Shown: positions 25,088 to 33,978 of the stretch, piece after piece
How the letters are laid out: each line of letters opens with the position of its first letter
Numbering within the stretch: position 1 is the first letter of the stretch
NCBI RefSeq assembly: GCF_000519265.1
Contig: NZ_KI912608.1
Location: forward strand, 1,414,582 to 1,478,581
Length of the DNA stretch: 64,000 nucleotides
Direction: 5' to 3'
DNA from: Desulfonatronum lacustre DSM 10312
GTDB lineage: Bacteria > Desulfobacterota > Desulfovibrionia > Desulfovibrionales > Desulfonatronaceae
Notes under the pieces: model-generated
The model's database searches: none
Told to the model about the DNA's origin: nothing
The model's input: the letters and a program-made list of their open reading frames with translations, nothing else
Position numbers and translations under genes: made by a program

Positions 25088-25825
25088 ATGCTGATTTTAT
25101 CGCGGACCGAAGACCAAGTGGAGCTGAACTTCCCTTCGCACCTCGCGGAGGTGGATCAGGCCTGCCTGTTGGTTCAAGGTTTGCTGCGGGACAAACTGCC
25201 CAATGAGGATCATTTCATGATTCTCCTGGCTCTGCGCGAAGCCTTGACCAACGCCGTGATCCACGGCAATCGTTCCGATCCCGCGAAGTCCGTAACCTGC
25301 ATGGTCGCCATCCATCCGGACCGGCTTGAAGTCATGGTCCAGGATCAAGGGTTCGGCTTTGCATGGCAAAACCATAACTGGAAACTCCCTCCGCCCAGCA
25401 GCGAATCCGGCCGAGGCTTAGCCATCATTCGCGCTTTTTTTGAACAAGTCGAATTCAATTCTTCCGGCAACCGGATGACGCTGCGCAAGGAACGAGAACC
25501 TTCAGGAGTAACAAACATGCTGCAACTCAGCCAAGATGGACCAAGAACCGTGGCCAGAGTGTCCGAAAACATGGTCGGCTCGAAAATCGAGGAACTGCGG
25601 GTGGAATTGTCAAACCTTATCAAGAACGACCATGCCGATCTGACCCTCGATATGAGCGTCGTGGAGATGGTGGATTCCCTGGGCATGGGACTGCTCGTGG
25701 CCACGCACAACTCCCTGAAAGCCAAACAGGGCCGCCTCACCCTGGTGAACGTCAAGCAGGACATCTACAACGTGCTCGTCGTCATGCGCCTGGACAAGCA
25801 CTTCACGATTCAAAAGGCCGCATGA
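25088..25825 (+). CDS. Anti-sigma regulatory kinase (HATPase) fused to STAS antagonist domain
   Basis: 245 residues. The N-terminal half is an RsbW-like GHKL ATPase: N-box ALREALTNAVIHGN (N55), G1 box VQDQGFGF and G2 box ESGRGLAIIRAFF. From residue about 144 a STAS domain follows with DMSVVEMVDSLGMGLL, whose conserved Ser (about S197) is the expected phosphorylation site. In classical partner switching these are separate proteins. An internal AGGAG lies eight bases before ATG 25517, exactly at the STAS start, so a free STAS product may also be made. It starts two bases after the preceding stop codon. Confidence 0.88.
   Translation: MLILSRTEDQVELNFPSHLAEVDQACLLVQGLLRDKLPNEDHFMILLALREALTNAVIHGNRSDPAKSVTCMVAIHPDRLEVMVQDQGFGFAWQNHNWKLPPPSSESGRGLAIIRAFFEQVEFNSSGNRMTLRKEREPSGVTNMLQLSQDGPRTVARVSENMVGSKIEELRVELSNLIKNDHADLTLDMSVVEMVDSLGMGLLVATHNSLKAKQGRLTLVNVKQDIYNVLVVMRLDKHFTIQKAA
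25517..25519 (+). promoter_or_regulatory. Probable internal translation start of the STAS domain
   Basis: AGGAG at 25504-25508 is followed after eight bases by ATG 25517, which begins MLQLSQDG, a normal start for a stand-alone STAS protein. This suggests the kinase-STAS gene is a fusion of two former genes that kept the second start signal. Confidence 0.6.
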
Positions 25826-25905
25826 CCCGCACTGCCCATGCATGCCTGCCGGATCCCGTTACTTCGACGACCGCCGCCCCTGACCCCAAACAGTGAGATC
25901 GCTTT

Positions 25906-27021
25906 ATGTCCGACGAATTGATGGACGCGTTTATCGAGGATTCCAAGGAACACCTGGAAAGCATCGAATCCGACATCATGGCTCTGGAGGACTTGGAAGG
26001 AGCTTATGACGAGGAACTGATCAACCGAATTTTTCGAACCGCCCATTCCATCAAGGGCGCGGCCGGTTTTTTCGGCCTGGAGGCCATCGGTTCCCTGGCC
26101 CACAAGCTGGAAAACGCCCTGCACTTGATGCGTGATCAAAAACTCCGCCCGGATCGGCCGACTTGCCAGATCCTTTTGGAAGGCTTCGATCAGCTCAACG
26201 CCATGATCAACAATCCCGGAAATAGCGAATGCCTGGATATTTCAGATAGTCTATCCCGAATTCAAGGGCTGCTCACCCCGGAAACCAAGCTCAGCACGGA
26301 AACGCCCATGAGCCTGCCGTCCAGCCAAGGTCAGTCCATTTTCGACGTGGACATGTTCACCCTGGAACAGGGGCTCAAGGGCGGAAAATTTCTCTACCAC
26401 ATCGAATTCGACCTGATCCACGACATCCACCGTAAGAATAAAACGCCCTACGACATCATCAAAACTCTCCAAGACTCCGGCCTGATCCTGGACTGCAAGG
26501 TGGATTTCGTGGCCACGGGCACCCTGGAAGACGGCTTTGCTCAACGCATCCCCCTGAACGTTCTGTTCGCCTCGATCATTGATCCCGACGTGGTCGGGAT
26601 GTTGATCGACGTACCGGCGGAACGGATCAGAGAACTGGAAAAGTCCATGTTTCAGATCCAATCGTCTCCAAGCGAGACGGCAAGCCGGGAAGCGACGATC
26701 GCGGAAACCTGTTTCCAGGGCGCTGATTCACCCTGGAAGATGGTCGGCAACCAAGCCGTCCTGCTCTTCGGGGAGCGCTTTGAACTGTCCCAAATCGAGG
26801 AATTTCGGAGCTGCTTCCACACCGCCCCGGCCAAAGCCGCAAGCCTGCGTCTGGACCTGAGCGCCACCCGATACGTGGACGCCGCCGGTCTGCAAGCCCT
26901 TGCCTCGGCCCTGAAGACCAGCGCCCGTCTGGATCGCGGGCTAACCTTCGCTCCAGCGGACGAACTTCTCGAGCAATTCCAAAACCTCGGCTTCGCCTGG
27001 ATGCTGGAGAGCGGCTCATGA
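25906..27021 (+). CDS. Hpt domain protein with C-terminal STAS domain
   Basis: A 371-residue protein. The N terminus is a CheA-type Hpt domain with phospho-acceptor H47 (FRTAHSIKGAAGFFGLE). A middle region (about 145-250) contains FDVDMFTLEQGLKGG and PYDIIKTLQDSGLILDCKVD, similar to a region often following Hpt in CheA-like proteins. The last 100 residues form a STAS-like domain (LRLDLSATRYVDAAGLQALA). It overlaps the CheA gene by four bases (ATGA). It may relay phosphate between the kinase and the partner-switching proteins (inference). Confidence 0.82.
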   Translation: MSDELMDAFIEDSKEHLESIESDIMALEDLEGAYDEELINRIFRTAHSIKGAAGFFGLEAIGSLAHKLENALHLMRDQKLRPDRPTCQILLEGFDQLNAMINNPGNSECLDISDSLSRIQGLLTPETKLSTETPMSLPSSQGQSIFDVDMFTLEQGLKGGKFLYHIEFDLIHDIHRKNKTPYDIIKTLQDSGLILDCKVDFVATGTLEDGFAQRIPLNVLFASIIDPDVVGMLIDVPAERIRELEKSMFQIQSSPSETASREATIAETCFQGADSPWKMVGNQAVLLFGERFELSQIEEFRSCFHTAPAKAASLRLDLSATRYVDAAGLQALASALKTSARLDRGLTFAPADELLEQFQNLGFAWMLESGS

Positions 27022-29288
27022 GCACGAAATATAAGTTGTTCATCGAAGAATGCCAGGAGCTATTGGCTGAGTTGGAAAGCGCCCTGCTGGAACTGGAGAC
27101 CGAGCCGGGCAACATCGACGGCGTGCACCGCGTTTTCCGCTCCCTGCACACTATCAAGGGCTCCGCGGCCATGCTTGGCCTGGAGGACGTCCGGGAGCTG
27201 ACCAACGATCTGGAGACCCTTTTCGACCGGGTGAGATCAGCGGAAATCGCCTGCACTCCGGCGCTGGTCTCCCTGTCCTTCCGCTACAAGGATACGTTGA
27301 CCGATTATCTCCAGGCCCCGGAGAACGGCCTGCCCCAAGACAAGACCACCGAAATTCTGATGGCCCTGGAGCAGGTCATGGACGCCCGGGAACACGCCGC
27401 CCCCGAGCCCGCCGAACCCGCTTTCGAAGACTGCGCGCCCTGCCGACCCAATAACGACAACAATGCGGACACGCTCCCTCGGCTCTATCACCTGCGCTAC
27501 CACCCAGTGAAAGAATCCTTCGACTCCCTGGATCCCTTGGATTTTTTAAGCCAAATACAACAACTCGGTTCATGCGAGATCCATGCATCTCCAGAGCATG
27601 TTCCTGCGCTGGACAACCTGGAGCCTTCGCGTTGCGTCACGAGTTGGGACGTGATTCTCCAAACCGGCGCGAACGAGGAAACGATTCGCGACGTATTCCT
27701 GTTCTTGGACGACCCCGACGACGTGAGCCGATTTAGGGAAATCGACGCCGACGAGGCGGCCCTGCTCCGCCAAGCCCAGGCCGAGCAAACCGCCGAACTG
27801 CTGGCCGCGGCGGCACGGTGTCAAGCTCCGATCCAGCCCGTGGCCGACATCGTGGCCAATGACGCACCCGCCCCAGCCACCGACACCGCCCAATCAGCCA
27901 AAACACGACCCACGCCTCAGCCGCGAAAGCCGGACGTTCCGGCCCACCCCGCATCGTCGCGGCAACCCGCTCAAGCATCCCCTCCCCGGACTTCCGCACC
28001 TTCCGGACAACCCCAGGAAGCGCTTTCTCCACCCCAGGCCACACCCCAGGCCTCCCAGGCCGGAGAACGGAAAGCCACTCCAGCGGGAGGAACAACGGCC
28101 GAAGAGATCGCCTCCATCCGGGTCAGCGCCACGAAACTGGACGACATGGTCGATCTGGTCGGGCAATTGGTCATTGTCCAGGCCCGACTAAAGCAGATCG
28201 AATCCGAGCTGCACAATCCGCTGCTCACCGCGGTCAGCGAGGAAATCGAACGCTTGAGCGGCGACCTGCGCGAGCGGACCCTGTCCCTGCGCATGCTGCC
28301 CATCGGTTCGACCTTCAACAGGTTTCGCCGCCTGGTCCGGGACTTGTCCTCGGAGTTGGGCAAGGAAATCGAACTGAAGACCAACGGCGCGGAGACCGAG
28401 CTGGACAAGACGGTCATCGAAAAGCTCAGCGACCCTCTGGTGCATATCCTGCGCAACAGCATCGACCACGGTGTCGAGCCCGCCGATGTTCGCCAGGCCC
28501 AGGGCAAATCGGCCAAGGGCACGATCACCCTCTCCGCGATGCAGAGCGCCGGCCAGGTGCGGATCGTTATCGAGGACGACGGCGGGGGCATCGACCCGGA
28601 CAAAATCTACGCCAAGGCCGTGGAACGGGGGCTGGCCAGGGCCGATGCCCGACCTTCGGACCGGGACGTGCTCCAACTGATTTTCGCCCCCGGCTTTTCC
28701 ACCGCAGAAAAGGTCACCGCTGTTTCCGGACGCGGAGTGGGCATGGACGTGGTCAAACGCTCCCTGGAGTCCCTCAAGGGCACGGTGGAGATCGACAGCC
28801 GCCCCGGCCAGGGCACGGCCATCAGCATCGGCCTGCCTCTGACCCTGGCCATCATCGAAGGTCTGCTGGTCACTCTGGGCGACGAATACTACGTTATCCC
28901 GCTTTCCGACGTCCTGGAATGCGTCGAGATCCAACGCGGGGACGACGACCCCGAGCGCATCGCCAAGGCGTACGACGTACGCGGCGAACTGCTGCCCTGT
29001 CTGGTTCTGCGCAACTGGTACCACATGGGCTCCAGCGGGCCGGAAATCGAACAGGTGGTGGTGGTCCAGGCCGGCAACCGCCGCGTCGGCCTGGTCGTGG
29101 ACAGCATCGTGGGTCAGCTCCAGACCGTGATCAAGGGCCTGGGCCGAGTATTCAACGGGATGAGGGGCCTCTCCGGGGCCACGATCATGGGCAACGGCGC
29201 CCTGGCCCTGATCCTGGACGTGGCCTCCCTGGTCGCCGAGCTGGAACAGCACGAAGAAGCCGGAACGCGCCGGAACAGGCGCTTGTAG
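27018..29288 (+). CDS. cheA: CheA-type chemotaxis histidine kinase
   Basis: A 756-residue kinase. The N-terminal Hpt domain has H44 (RSLHTIKGSAAMLGL). A long Pro/Ala/Thr/Gln-rich linker (about 280-350) follows, then the dimerisation domain (KLDDMVDLVGQLVIVQARL), the ATPase with HILRNSIDHGVE, IEDDGGGIDPDKI and GRGVGMDVVKR, and a C-terminal CheW-like domain. No receptor, CheW, CheR or CheB gene is nearby, so it probably serves this signalling operon and not flagellar taxis. It is the last gene of the operon that starts at 23961. Confidence 0.92.
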   Translation: MSTKYKLFIEECQELLAELESALLELETEPGNIDGVHRVFRSLHTIKGSAAMLGLEDVRELTNDLETLFDRVRSAEIACTPALVSLSFRYKDTLTDYLQAPENGLPQDKTTEILMALEQVMDAREHAAPEPAEPAFEDCAPCRPNNDNNADTLPRLYHLRYHPVKESFDSLDPLDFLSQIQQLGSCEIHASPEHVPALDNLEPSRCVTSWDVILQTGANEETIRDVFLFLDDPDDVSRFREIDADEAALLRQAQAEQTAELLAAAARCQAPIQPVADIVANDAPAPATDTAQSAKTRPTPQPRKPDVPAHPASSRQPAQASPPRTSAPSGQPQEALSPPQATPQASQAGERKATPAGGTTAEEIASIRVSATKLDDMVDLVGQLVIVQARLKQIESELHNPLLTAVSEEIERLSGDLRERTLSLRMLPIGSTFNRFRRLVRDLSSELGKEIELKTNGAETELDKTVIEKLSDPLVHILRNSIDHGVEPADVRQAQGKSAKGTITLSAMQSAGQVRIVIEDDGGGIDPDKIYAKAVERGLARADARPSDRDVLQLIFAPGFSTAEKVTAVSGRGVGMDVVKRSLESLKGTVEIDSRPGQGTAISIGLPLTLAIIEGLLVTLGDEYYVIPLSDVLECVEIQRGDDDPERIAKAYDVRGELLPCLVLRNWYHMGSSGPEIEQVVVVQAGNRRVGLVVDSIVGQLQTVIKGLGRVFNGMRGLSGATIMGNGALALILDVASLVAELEQHEEAGTRRNRRL

Positions 29289-29395
29289 CCCGCATTGACA
29301 TTCCATTTGACATCCAAAACGTTGGGACTACCATGCGGAAGTCGGTGAAACCAACCGCCAGGCAAACCCAATACCCGCATCAAGGAGCAACCACG

Positions 29396-29947
29396 ATGGA
29401 AAGCGCGACCCTTTCAGCAAGCAAGGAAGAACGCAGGGCCAAAGTGATCGAGGTCCTGAACAAGGCCCGGGCCATGGAACTGCACGCCATTACCCAGTAC
29501 ATGAACCAGCATTACGGCCTGGACGACATGGACTACGGAGAACTGGCCGCCAACCAGAAACTCATCGCCATCGACGAAATGCGCCATGCCGAGATGTTCG
29601 CGGAGCGGATCAAGGAACTGGGCGGAGAACCCACCACCGATCCCGCGGCCAAAACCCAGAAGAATCAGGACATGGAAACCATCTTCACTTTTGACGCCGA
29701 TCTGGAAGACAACACCGTGGACGTTTACAACCAATTTCTGCTGGTCTGCCGGGAAAACGGCGACAGCATCAGCATGAAGCTCTTCGAGCAGATCATCGAC
29801 GAGGAACAGGCCCACTTCAGCCACTTCGACAACGTGGCCGGCCACATCAAGAACCTGGGCAACGTCTACCTCTCCAAAATCGCCGGCACCTCCGCCTCCA
29901 CCGGCGGATTCGGCAAGGGCTTCGTCATCAATCAGGGCGCGGCCTGA
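29396..29947 (+). CDS. bfr: Bacterioferritin
   Basis: A 183-residue ferritin-like protein. From memory it is very close to the Desulfovibrio bacterioferritin that carries iron-coproporphyrin: KVIEVLNKARAMELHAI, DMDYGELAANQKLIAIDEMR, HAEMFAERIKELGGEPTT and HIKNLGNVYLSKIAGT. The ferroxidase ligands are in MELHAI, DEMRHAE and DEEQAHF, and the heme Met should be in the HAEMFAERI helix. It stores iron and removes peroxide or oxygen-derived oxidants. Start ATG 29396 follows AAGGAG, and a terminator follows the gene. Confidence 0.92.
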   Translation: MESATLSASKEERRAKVIEVLNKARAMELHAITQYMNQHYGLDDMDYGELAANQKLIAIDEMRHAEMFAERIKELGGEPTTDPAAKTQKNQDMETIFTFDADLEDNTVDVYNQFLLVCRENGDSISMKLFEQIIDEEQAHFSHFDNVAGHIKNLGNVYLSKIAGTSASTGGFGKGFVINQGAA

Positions 29948-29958
29948 TCAGCCTCAAA

Positions 29959-29986
29959 AAAGGGCGGCTCGTGCGGGCCGCCCTTT
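29959..29986 (+). terminator. Rho-independent terminator of the bacterioferritin gene
   Basis: AAAGGGCGGC and GCCGCCCTTT form a 10-bp stem with an 8-base loop, 12 bases after the bfr stop codon, with T residues at the 3' end. Confidence 0.85.
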
Positions 29987-30089
29987 CCGATCATTCTTGA
30001 CATGCACTGCTTATAAAAATACCGGTCAGAGTTGATGGTCAACATGGACGTTTTCGTTTCCATCGAACCCTCAACAAAAGGCAAACCGC

Positions 30090-30653
30090 ATGACCGCCTA
30101 TCCTCAGTTCCAAGAAACTCCGTACACCTATCGCGACTACCTGGAATGGCCGGACGATCAACGCTGGGAGCTGATCGACGGCACCCCACAGGCCATGACT
30201 CCCGGTCCATCCGTGACCCATCAGCAGGTGGTGCTCTCCATAGCCGCACAAGTGGAACGAGCGCTTTCTGAAAAAGAATGCCGTCCGTTCATCGCACCTC
30301 TAGAGGTCTTGTTTCCCAAACCTATTGAAAATGAAGACAATGTTCGGACGGTTCTCCAGCCGGATCTTTTTGTGGTCTGCGATCAGCGCAAAATCAAATC
30401 CAACGCCGTTGTCGGCGCGCCGGACTGGATCGTGGAGGTTCTCTCCCCGAAAACGGCCTCACGGGACCATATCGCCAAGCGCCGGATCTACGAGCAGGCG
30501 GGGGTACGGGAATACTGGCTGGTTCATCCGGAGGACCGGGTGGTGATGATCTATCGGCTGGAAAAGGAAGGATTTGGCAAGCCGGACGTTGTGCCCATGG
30601 AAGGTGAAACCGGAGTGGGGATTTTGCCGGAGGTGGTCATTCAGTGGGACTGA
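30090..30653 (+). CDS. Uma2 family (DUF820) putative endonuclease (second copy)
   Basis: A 187-residue Uma2 protein: YRDYLEWPDDQRWELIDG, VLQPDLFVVCD, PDWIVEVLSPKTASRDH and EYWLVHPEDRVVMIY. These carry the acidic residues and Lys-rich helix of the PD-(D/E)XK-like core. It is distinct in sequence from the copy at 1525-2163. It stands alone between bfr and an RND pump transcribed towards it. Confidence 0.87.
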   Translation: MTAYPQFQETPYTYRDYLEWPDDQRWELIDGTPQAMTPGPSVTHQQVVLSIAAQVERALSEKECRPFIAPLEVLFPKPIENEDNVRTVLQPDLFVVCDQRKIKSNAVVGAPDWIVEVLSPKTASRDHIAKRRIYEQAGVREYWLVHPEDRVVMIYRLEKEGFGKPDVVPMEGETGVGILPEVVIQWD

Positions 30654-30718
30654 TCGAGGTTTCCCACCAAGAATAAAAGTTCCCTCCTAACTGTCGAATG
30701 TTTTTAAGTCGCATTTAT

Positions 30719-33700
30719 TCAGCGCATTCCATGTATGCCACACACCGATGCCGGACTCCCGTCTTCCTTTCTCTTCGCCCCGTAAAACAACGTATACATC
30801 ACCGGAATCACCACTAAGGTAATCAACGAGGAACTGGCCAGGCCGCCGATGACCACGCGGGCCATGGGGGCCTGGGCTTCGGCGCCTTCGCCCCAGCCCA
30901 GGGCCAAGGGGGTCAGGGCCAAGGCCGTGGTCAGGGTGGTCATCAGGATCGGACGCAGTCGGCGTCGTCCGGCTTCCTGGACGGCGTCCATGGGCGAGAA
31001 GCCTTTGTTCTTACGCAGGTTCGAGGACTGGTCCACGATCAGGATGGCGTTGTTGACCACGATCCCGCCGAGCATGATGCAGCCGATGAAGCTCTGCACG
31101 TTCAGCGTGGTTCCGGAGAGCAGCAGCATCAGGACCACGCCGATGGCGGCCAGGGGCACGGCGAACATGACCACCAGCGGATCGCGCAGTGATTCGTAGA
31201 GGCAGGCCATGACCATGTACACCAGGACCAGGGCCAGGATCAGGGCCAGGGTCAGTTCTCCGAAAGCCTCCTGCTGCTCCTCGTAATCCCCGGCAAAGAC
31301 GATTTCATAATCCCGAGGGACCGGAATCTCCCGCAGGACCTCGCGCATGTCCCCGGCCACGGCCCCCAGATCCCGTCCACTGATGCCCGCGGAGACCGAG
31401 GTGATGCGCTGCTGGTCCTTGCGGTCGATCTGGATCGGACCGCGGCCGCTTTCCACGGTGACGACGTTGCGCAGCATGACCTGCTCCCCGGCAGTGTTGA
31501 GCATGGTCATGTCCAGAATGTCCTCGATGCCCATCCGCTCCGCCTCGGCCAGCTTGACCAGGATGCGGTATTCATAGCCGCCCTCCCGATAGTTCGCGGC
31601 CCGGCTCCCGGCGATGGCGGTTTCCAGGGTTCGGGCGATCCTGGTGGCGGACAGGCCCAAGTCCGCGGCCCGGGTCCGGTCGATGTGGAAAAGCTCCTGG
31701 CGCACTCCGGCCTCCCGGCTGAGCCGGACGTCGGTGATGCCCGGAACGTTCTCCATCCGTGCGGCCACCTCGGAAGCCAGGGCGTCCAGGCGATCCAGCT
31801 CCCAGCCGCGGACCTCCACGACCATGCTGTCGCCGTCTCCCGCGCCCATGCGCAAAATGAACAAGCCCTGACCGGCCCGGGTGCGGATCACGGTTCCGGG
31901 AATTCCGCTCAAGGCCGGGCGCAGGGCCGCGGCGATCTGTTCGCTGCTTCGGGTCCGCTGGGCAGCCGGAACCAGGGCCATGCGAATTTCAGCCCGAGAC
32001 CCGCCTCCCCCACGCCAGCCCGAAGCGCCCACGTTGACGACCATGTTTTCGGCTTCGGGCACCAGTTCCCGGACGATCTCCTCAATCCGTCGGACCTGGG
32101 CGTCCACAACCTCCAGGCGGGTGCCCACCTCCATTTCGATATTGACCCGCACTTCGCCCTCATCCGTGCTGGGCATGAATTCCGAACCAAGATGCGGGAT
32201 CAGGGTCAACGCGCCGACGAACACGACCACGGTCAGTCCCAGGGTGATCATCCGGTGCTGCAAAACCCATTGCAGTAAATCCAGGTAGGCGTCCTCCAAT
32301 TCCTTGAACATCCGCCCGCTGAGAGCGTACATCCGTCCCCGTACGCCCGTGATGGGGGAGGCGGTCCCGGCAGTGGGTTGCAGCAACCGCGCGGAAAGCA
32401 TGGGGACCACGGTCAGGGCCACCAGCAATGAACAGATCAAGGCAAAGGCCACTACATAGGCCAACTGTCGGAACATCACCCCGGCGACACCTTCCAGGAA
32501 GACCATGGGCAGAAAGATCACCAGCGTCGTGATGGTACTGGCCGTCACCGCCGCGGCCACTTGACTGGTCCCCTGAACGGCCACGGCCTTACCTTCGCCG
32601 CCCCGTTCACGAAGGCGGTAAATATTTTCCAGGACCACGATGGCGTTGTCCACCATCATTCCCACCCCCAGGGCCAATCCGCCCAGGGTCATCAGGTTCA
32701 GGGTGAAGCCGCCGAAATAGATCAGGGTAAAGGTGGCGATAATGGAGATGGGGATGCCCGTGGCAATGACCAGGGTGCTGCGAATGTTGCGCAGAAAAAA
32801 GAGCAGGACCAGCACGGCCAGGGTTCCACCGAACAGGATGGACCGGCCAACGTTCGTGATGGACTGTTGGATGTACTTGGAGGTGTCGATGATCGAGGTG
32901 ATCTGTATCTGGGGGAAGTCCGCGTTGATCCGTTCCAGCTCCCGAAGCACGGTCTGGGCCACCTGAACGGTATTCGTCCCGGCCTGCTTGCGAACGGCCA
33001 AGCGTACTCCGGGCTCGCCGTTGATGCGGATGATCCTGGTCTGGCGCTGGTGCCCGTCCAGGATCTCGGCCAGTTGACCAAGATAGATGGGCGCTCCGTC
33101 CCGAACGGCGACAACGGTGGAGCGGATTTCCTCCAGGCTGGTGAACTCTCCGGGAGTGCGCAGGGTGACCTCGAACCGGCCCTGGTCGATGGTCCCGGCG
33201 GGCACGTTGATGTTGGCTTCGCGCACGGCCTGGACGATCTGATCCAAGGAAAACCCCAGGGCCAGGACGCGGTCCGGATCGACGTTGATCTGAATTTCCC
33301 GCTCCAACCCGCCCCAAATGTCTAGGGCGGCCACGCCGGGAATCCGCTCGATGCGCTGTTTGACTTGGTTGTCGATCACCAGGCGCATTTCCACGGGGTC
33401 CAGGCGGCTGGACGCACCGAGGATCAGAATTGGAAACTGGGCCGCGTCGAACTTGAACAATTGCGGCCGATCCGCGGCGTCGGGAAGCCGACCGGCGATC
33501 CGGTCCAGCCGGTCGCGAATGTCGTTGGACGCCGCGTCCAGGTTCGTGCCCCAGGAAAAGGAAACCCGCACGGAACTCCGGCCCTCGGAAGAGATCGACG
33601 TGATCTCTTCCACGCCTGGAACCGCGGCCACGGCTTCCTCCACCAGCCGGGTGACCAGCTCTTCCATTTCCTCGGGGCTGGCATTCTCGTAGGACGTCAC

Positions 33701-33841
33701 CACGGTCAAGGTGGGATAGGTCAGTTCCGGCATCAAATCGATGGGCAGCCGGGACAGGGACACCCCGCCCAGGATCACCACGATCAGGACGACCATGATG
33801 GTGAAAATCGGGCGGGAGACGCTTTGTTGGGTGATGTGCAT
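30719..33841 (-). CDS. RND family efflux permease (AcrB/HAE1-like)
   Basis: About 1040 residues with the standard RND layout: N-terminal helix (SRPIFTIMVVLIVVILGGV), first periplasmic loop, helices 2-6 with LGGLALGVGMMVDNAIVVLE, second loop, and helices 8-12 with QSFIGCIMLGGIVVNNAIL and LRPILMTTLTTALALTPLAL. It exports drugs, detergents or metabolites by proton antiport. ATG 33841 (MHITQQSVSRPIF) matches the family start; a longer ORF reads an Ile-Pro repeat from the hexamer element. The adaptor gene lies upstream; no TolC-type gene is present. Confidence 0.93.
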   Translation of the reverse strand: MHITQQSVSRPIFTIMVVLIVVILGGVSLSRLPIDLMPELTYPTLTVVTSYENASPEEMEELVTRLVEEAVAAVPGVEEITSISSEGRSSVRVSFSWGTNLDAASNDIRDRLDRIAGRLPDAADRPQLFKFDAAQFPILILGASSRLDPVEMRLVIDNQVKQRIERIPGVAALDIWGGLEREIQINVDPDRVLALGFSLDQIVQAVREANINVPAGTIDQGRFEVTLRTPGEFTSLEEIRSTVVAVRDGAPIYLGQLAEILDGHQRQTRIIRINGEPGVRLAVRKQAGTNTVQVAQTVLRELERINADFPQIQITSIIDTSKYIQQSITNVGRSILFGGTLAVLVLLFFLRNIRSTLVIATGIPISIIATFTLIYFGGFTLNLMTLGGLALGVGMMVDNAIVVLENIYRLRERGGEGKAVAVQGTSQVAAAVTASTITTLVIFLPMVFLEGVAGVMFRQLAYVVAFALICSLLVALTVVPMLSARLLQPTAGTASPITGVRGRMYALSGRMFKELEDAYLDLLQWVLQHRMITLGLTVVVFVGALTLIPHLGSEFMPSTDEGEVRVNIEMEVGTRLEVVDAQVRRIEEIVRELVPEAENMVVNVGASGWRGGGGSRAEIRMALVPAAQRTRSSEQIAAALRPALSGIPGTVIRTRAGQGLFILRMGAGDGDSMVVEVRGWELDRLDALASEVAARMENVPGITDVRLSREAGVRQELFHIDRTRAADLGLSATRIARTLETAIAGSRAANYREGGYEYRILVKLAEAERMGIEDILDMTMLNTAGEQVMLRNVVTVESGRGPIQIDRKDQQRITSVSAGISGRDLGAVAGDMREVLREIPVPRDYEIVFAGDYEEQQEAFGELTLALILALVLVYMVMACLYESLRDPLVVMFAVPLAAIGVVLMLLLSGTTLNVQSFIGCIMLGGIVVNNAILIVDQSSNLRKNKGFSPMDAVQEAGRRRLRPILMTTLTTALALTPLALGWGEGAEAQAPMARVVIGGLASSSLITLVVIPVMYTLFYGAKRKEDGSPASVCGIHGMR

Positions 33842-33881
33842 GGGGCGTGAGGGTAAGAAGGGAAGTGCTGATGGCTCTTTC

Positions 33882-33960
33882 GGGGTCGGTATCGGAATCG
33901 GGATCGAAATATGATTAGAGGCGAACAAACAGTATCGATTCCGATACCGATACCGACCCC
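33882..33960. repeat. TCGGNN-type inverted repeat within the RND operon (element 6)
   Basis: The left arm at 33882-33907 and right arm at 33935-33960 are 26 bases each with two mismatches. The loop includes GCGAACAAACAGTATCGAT, which is also found in element 9. It sits between the adaptor and the permease, both on the minus strand, so it is an intercistronic hairpin. Confidence 0.88.
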
Positions 33961-33978
33961 GACACGATACCTGTGGAA

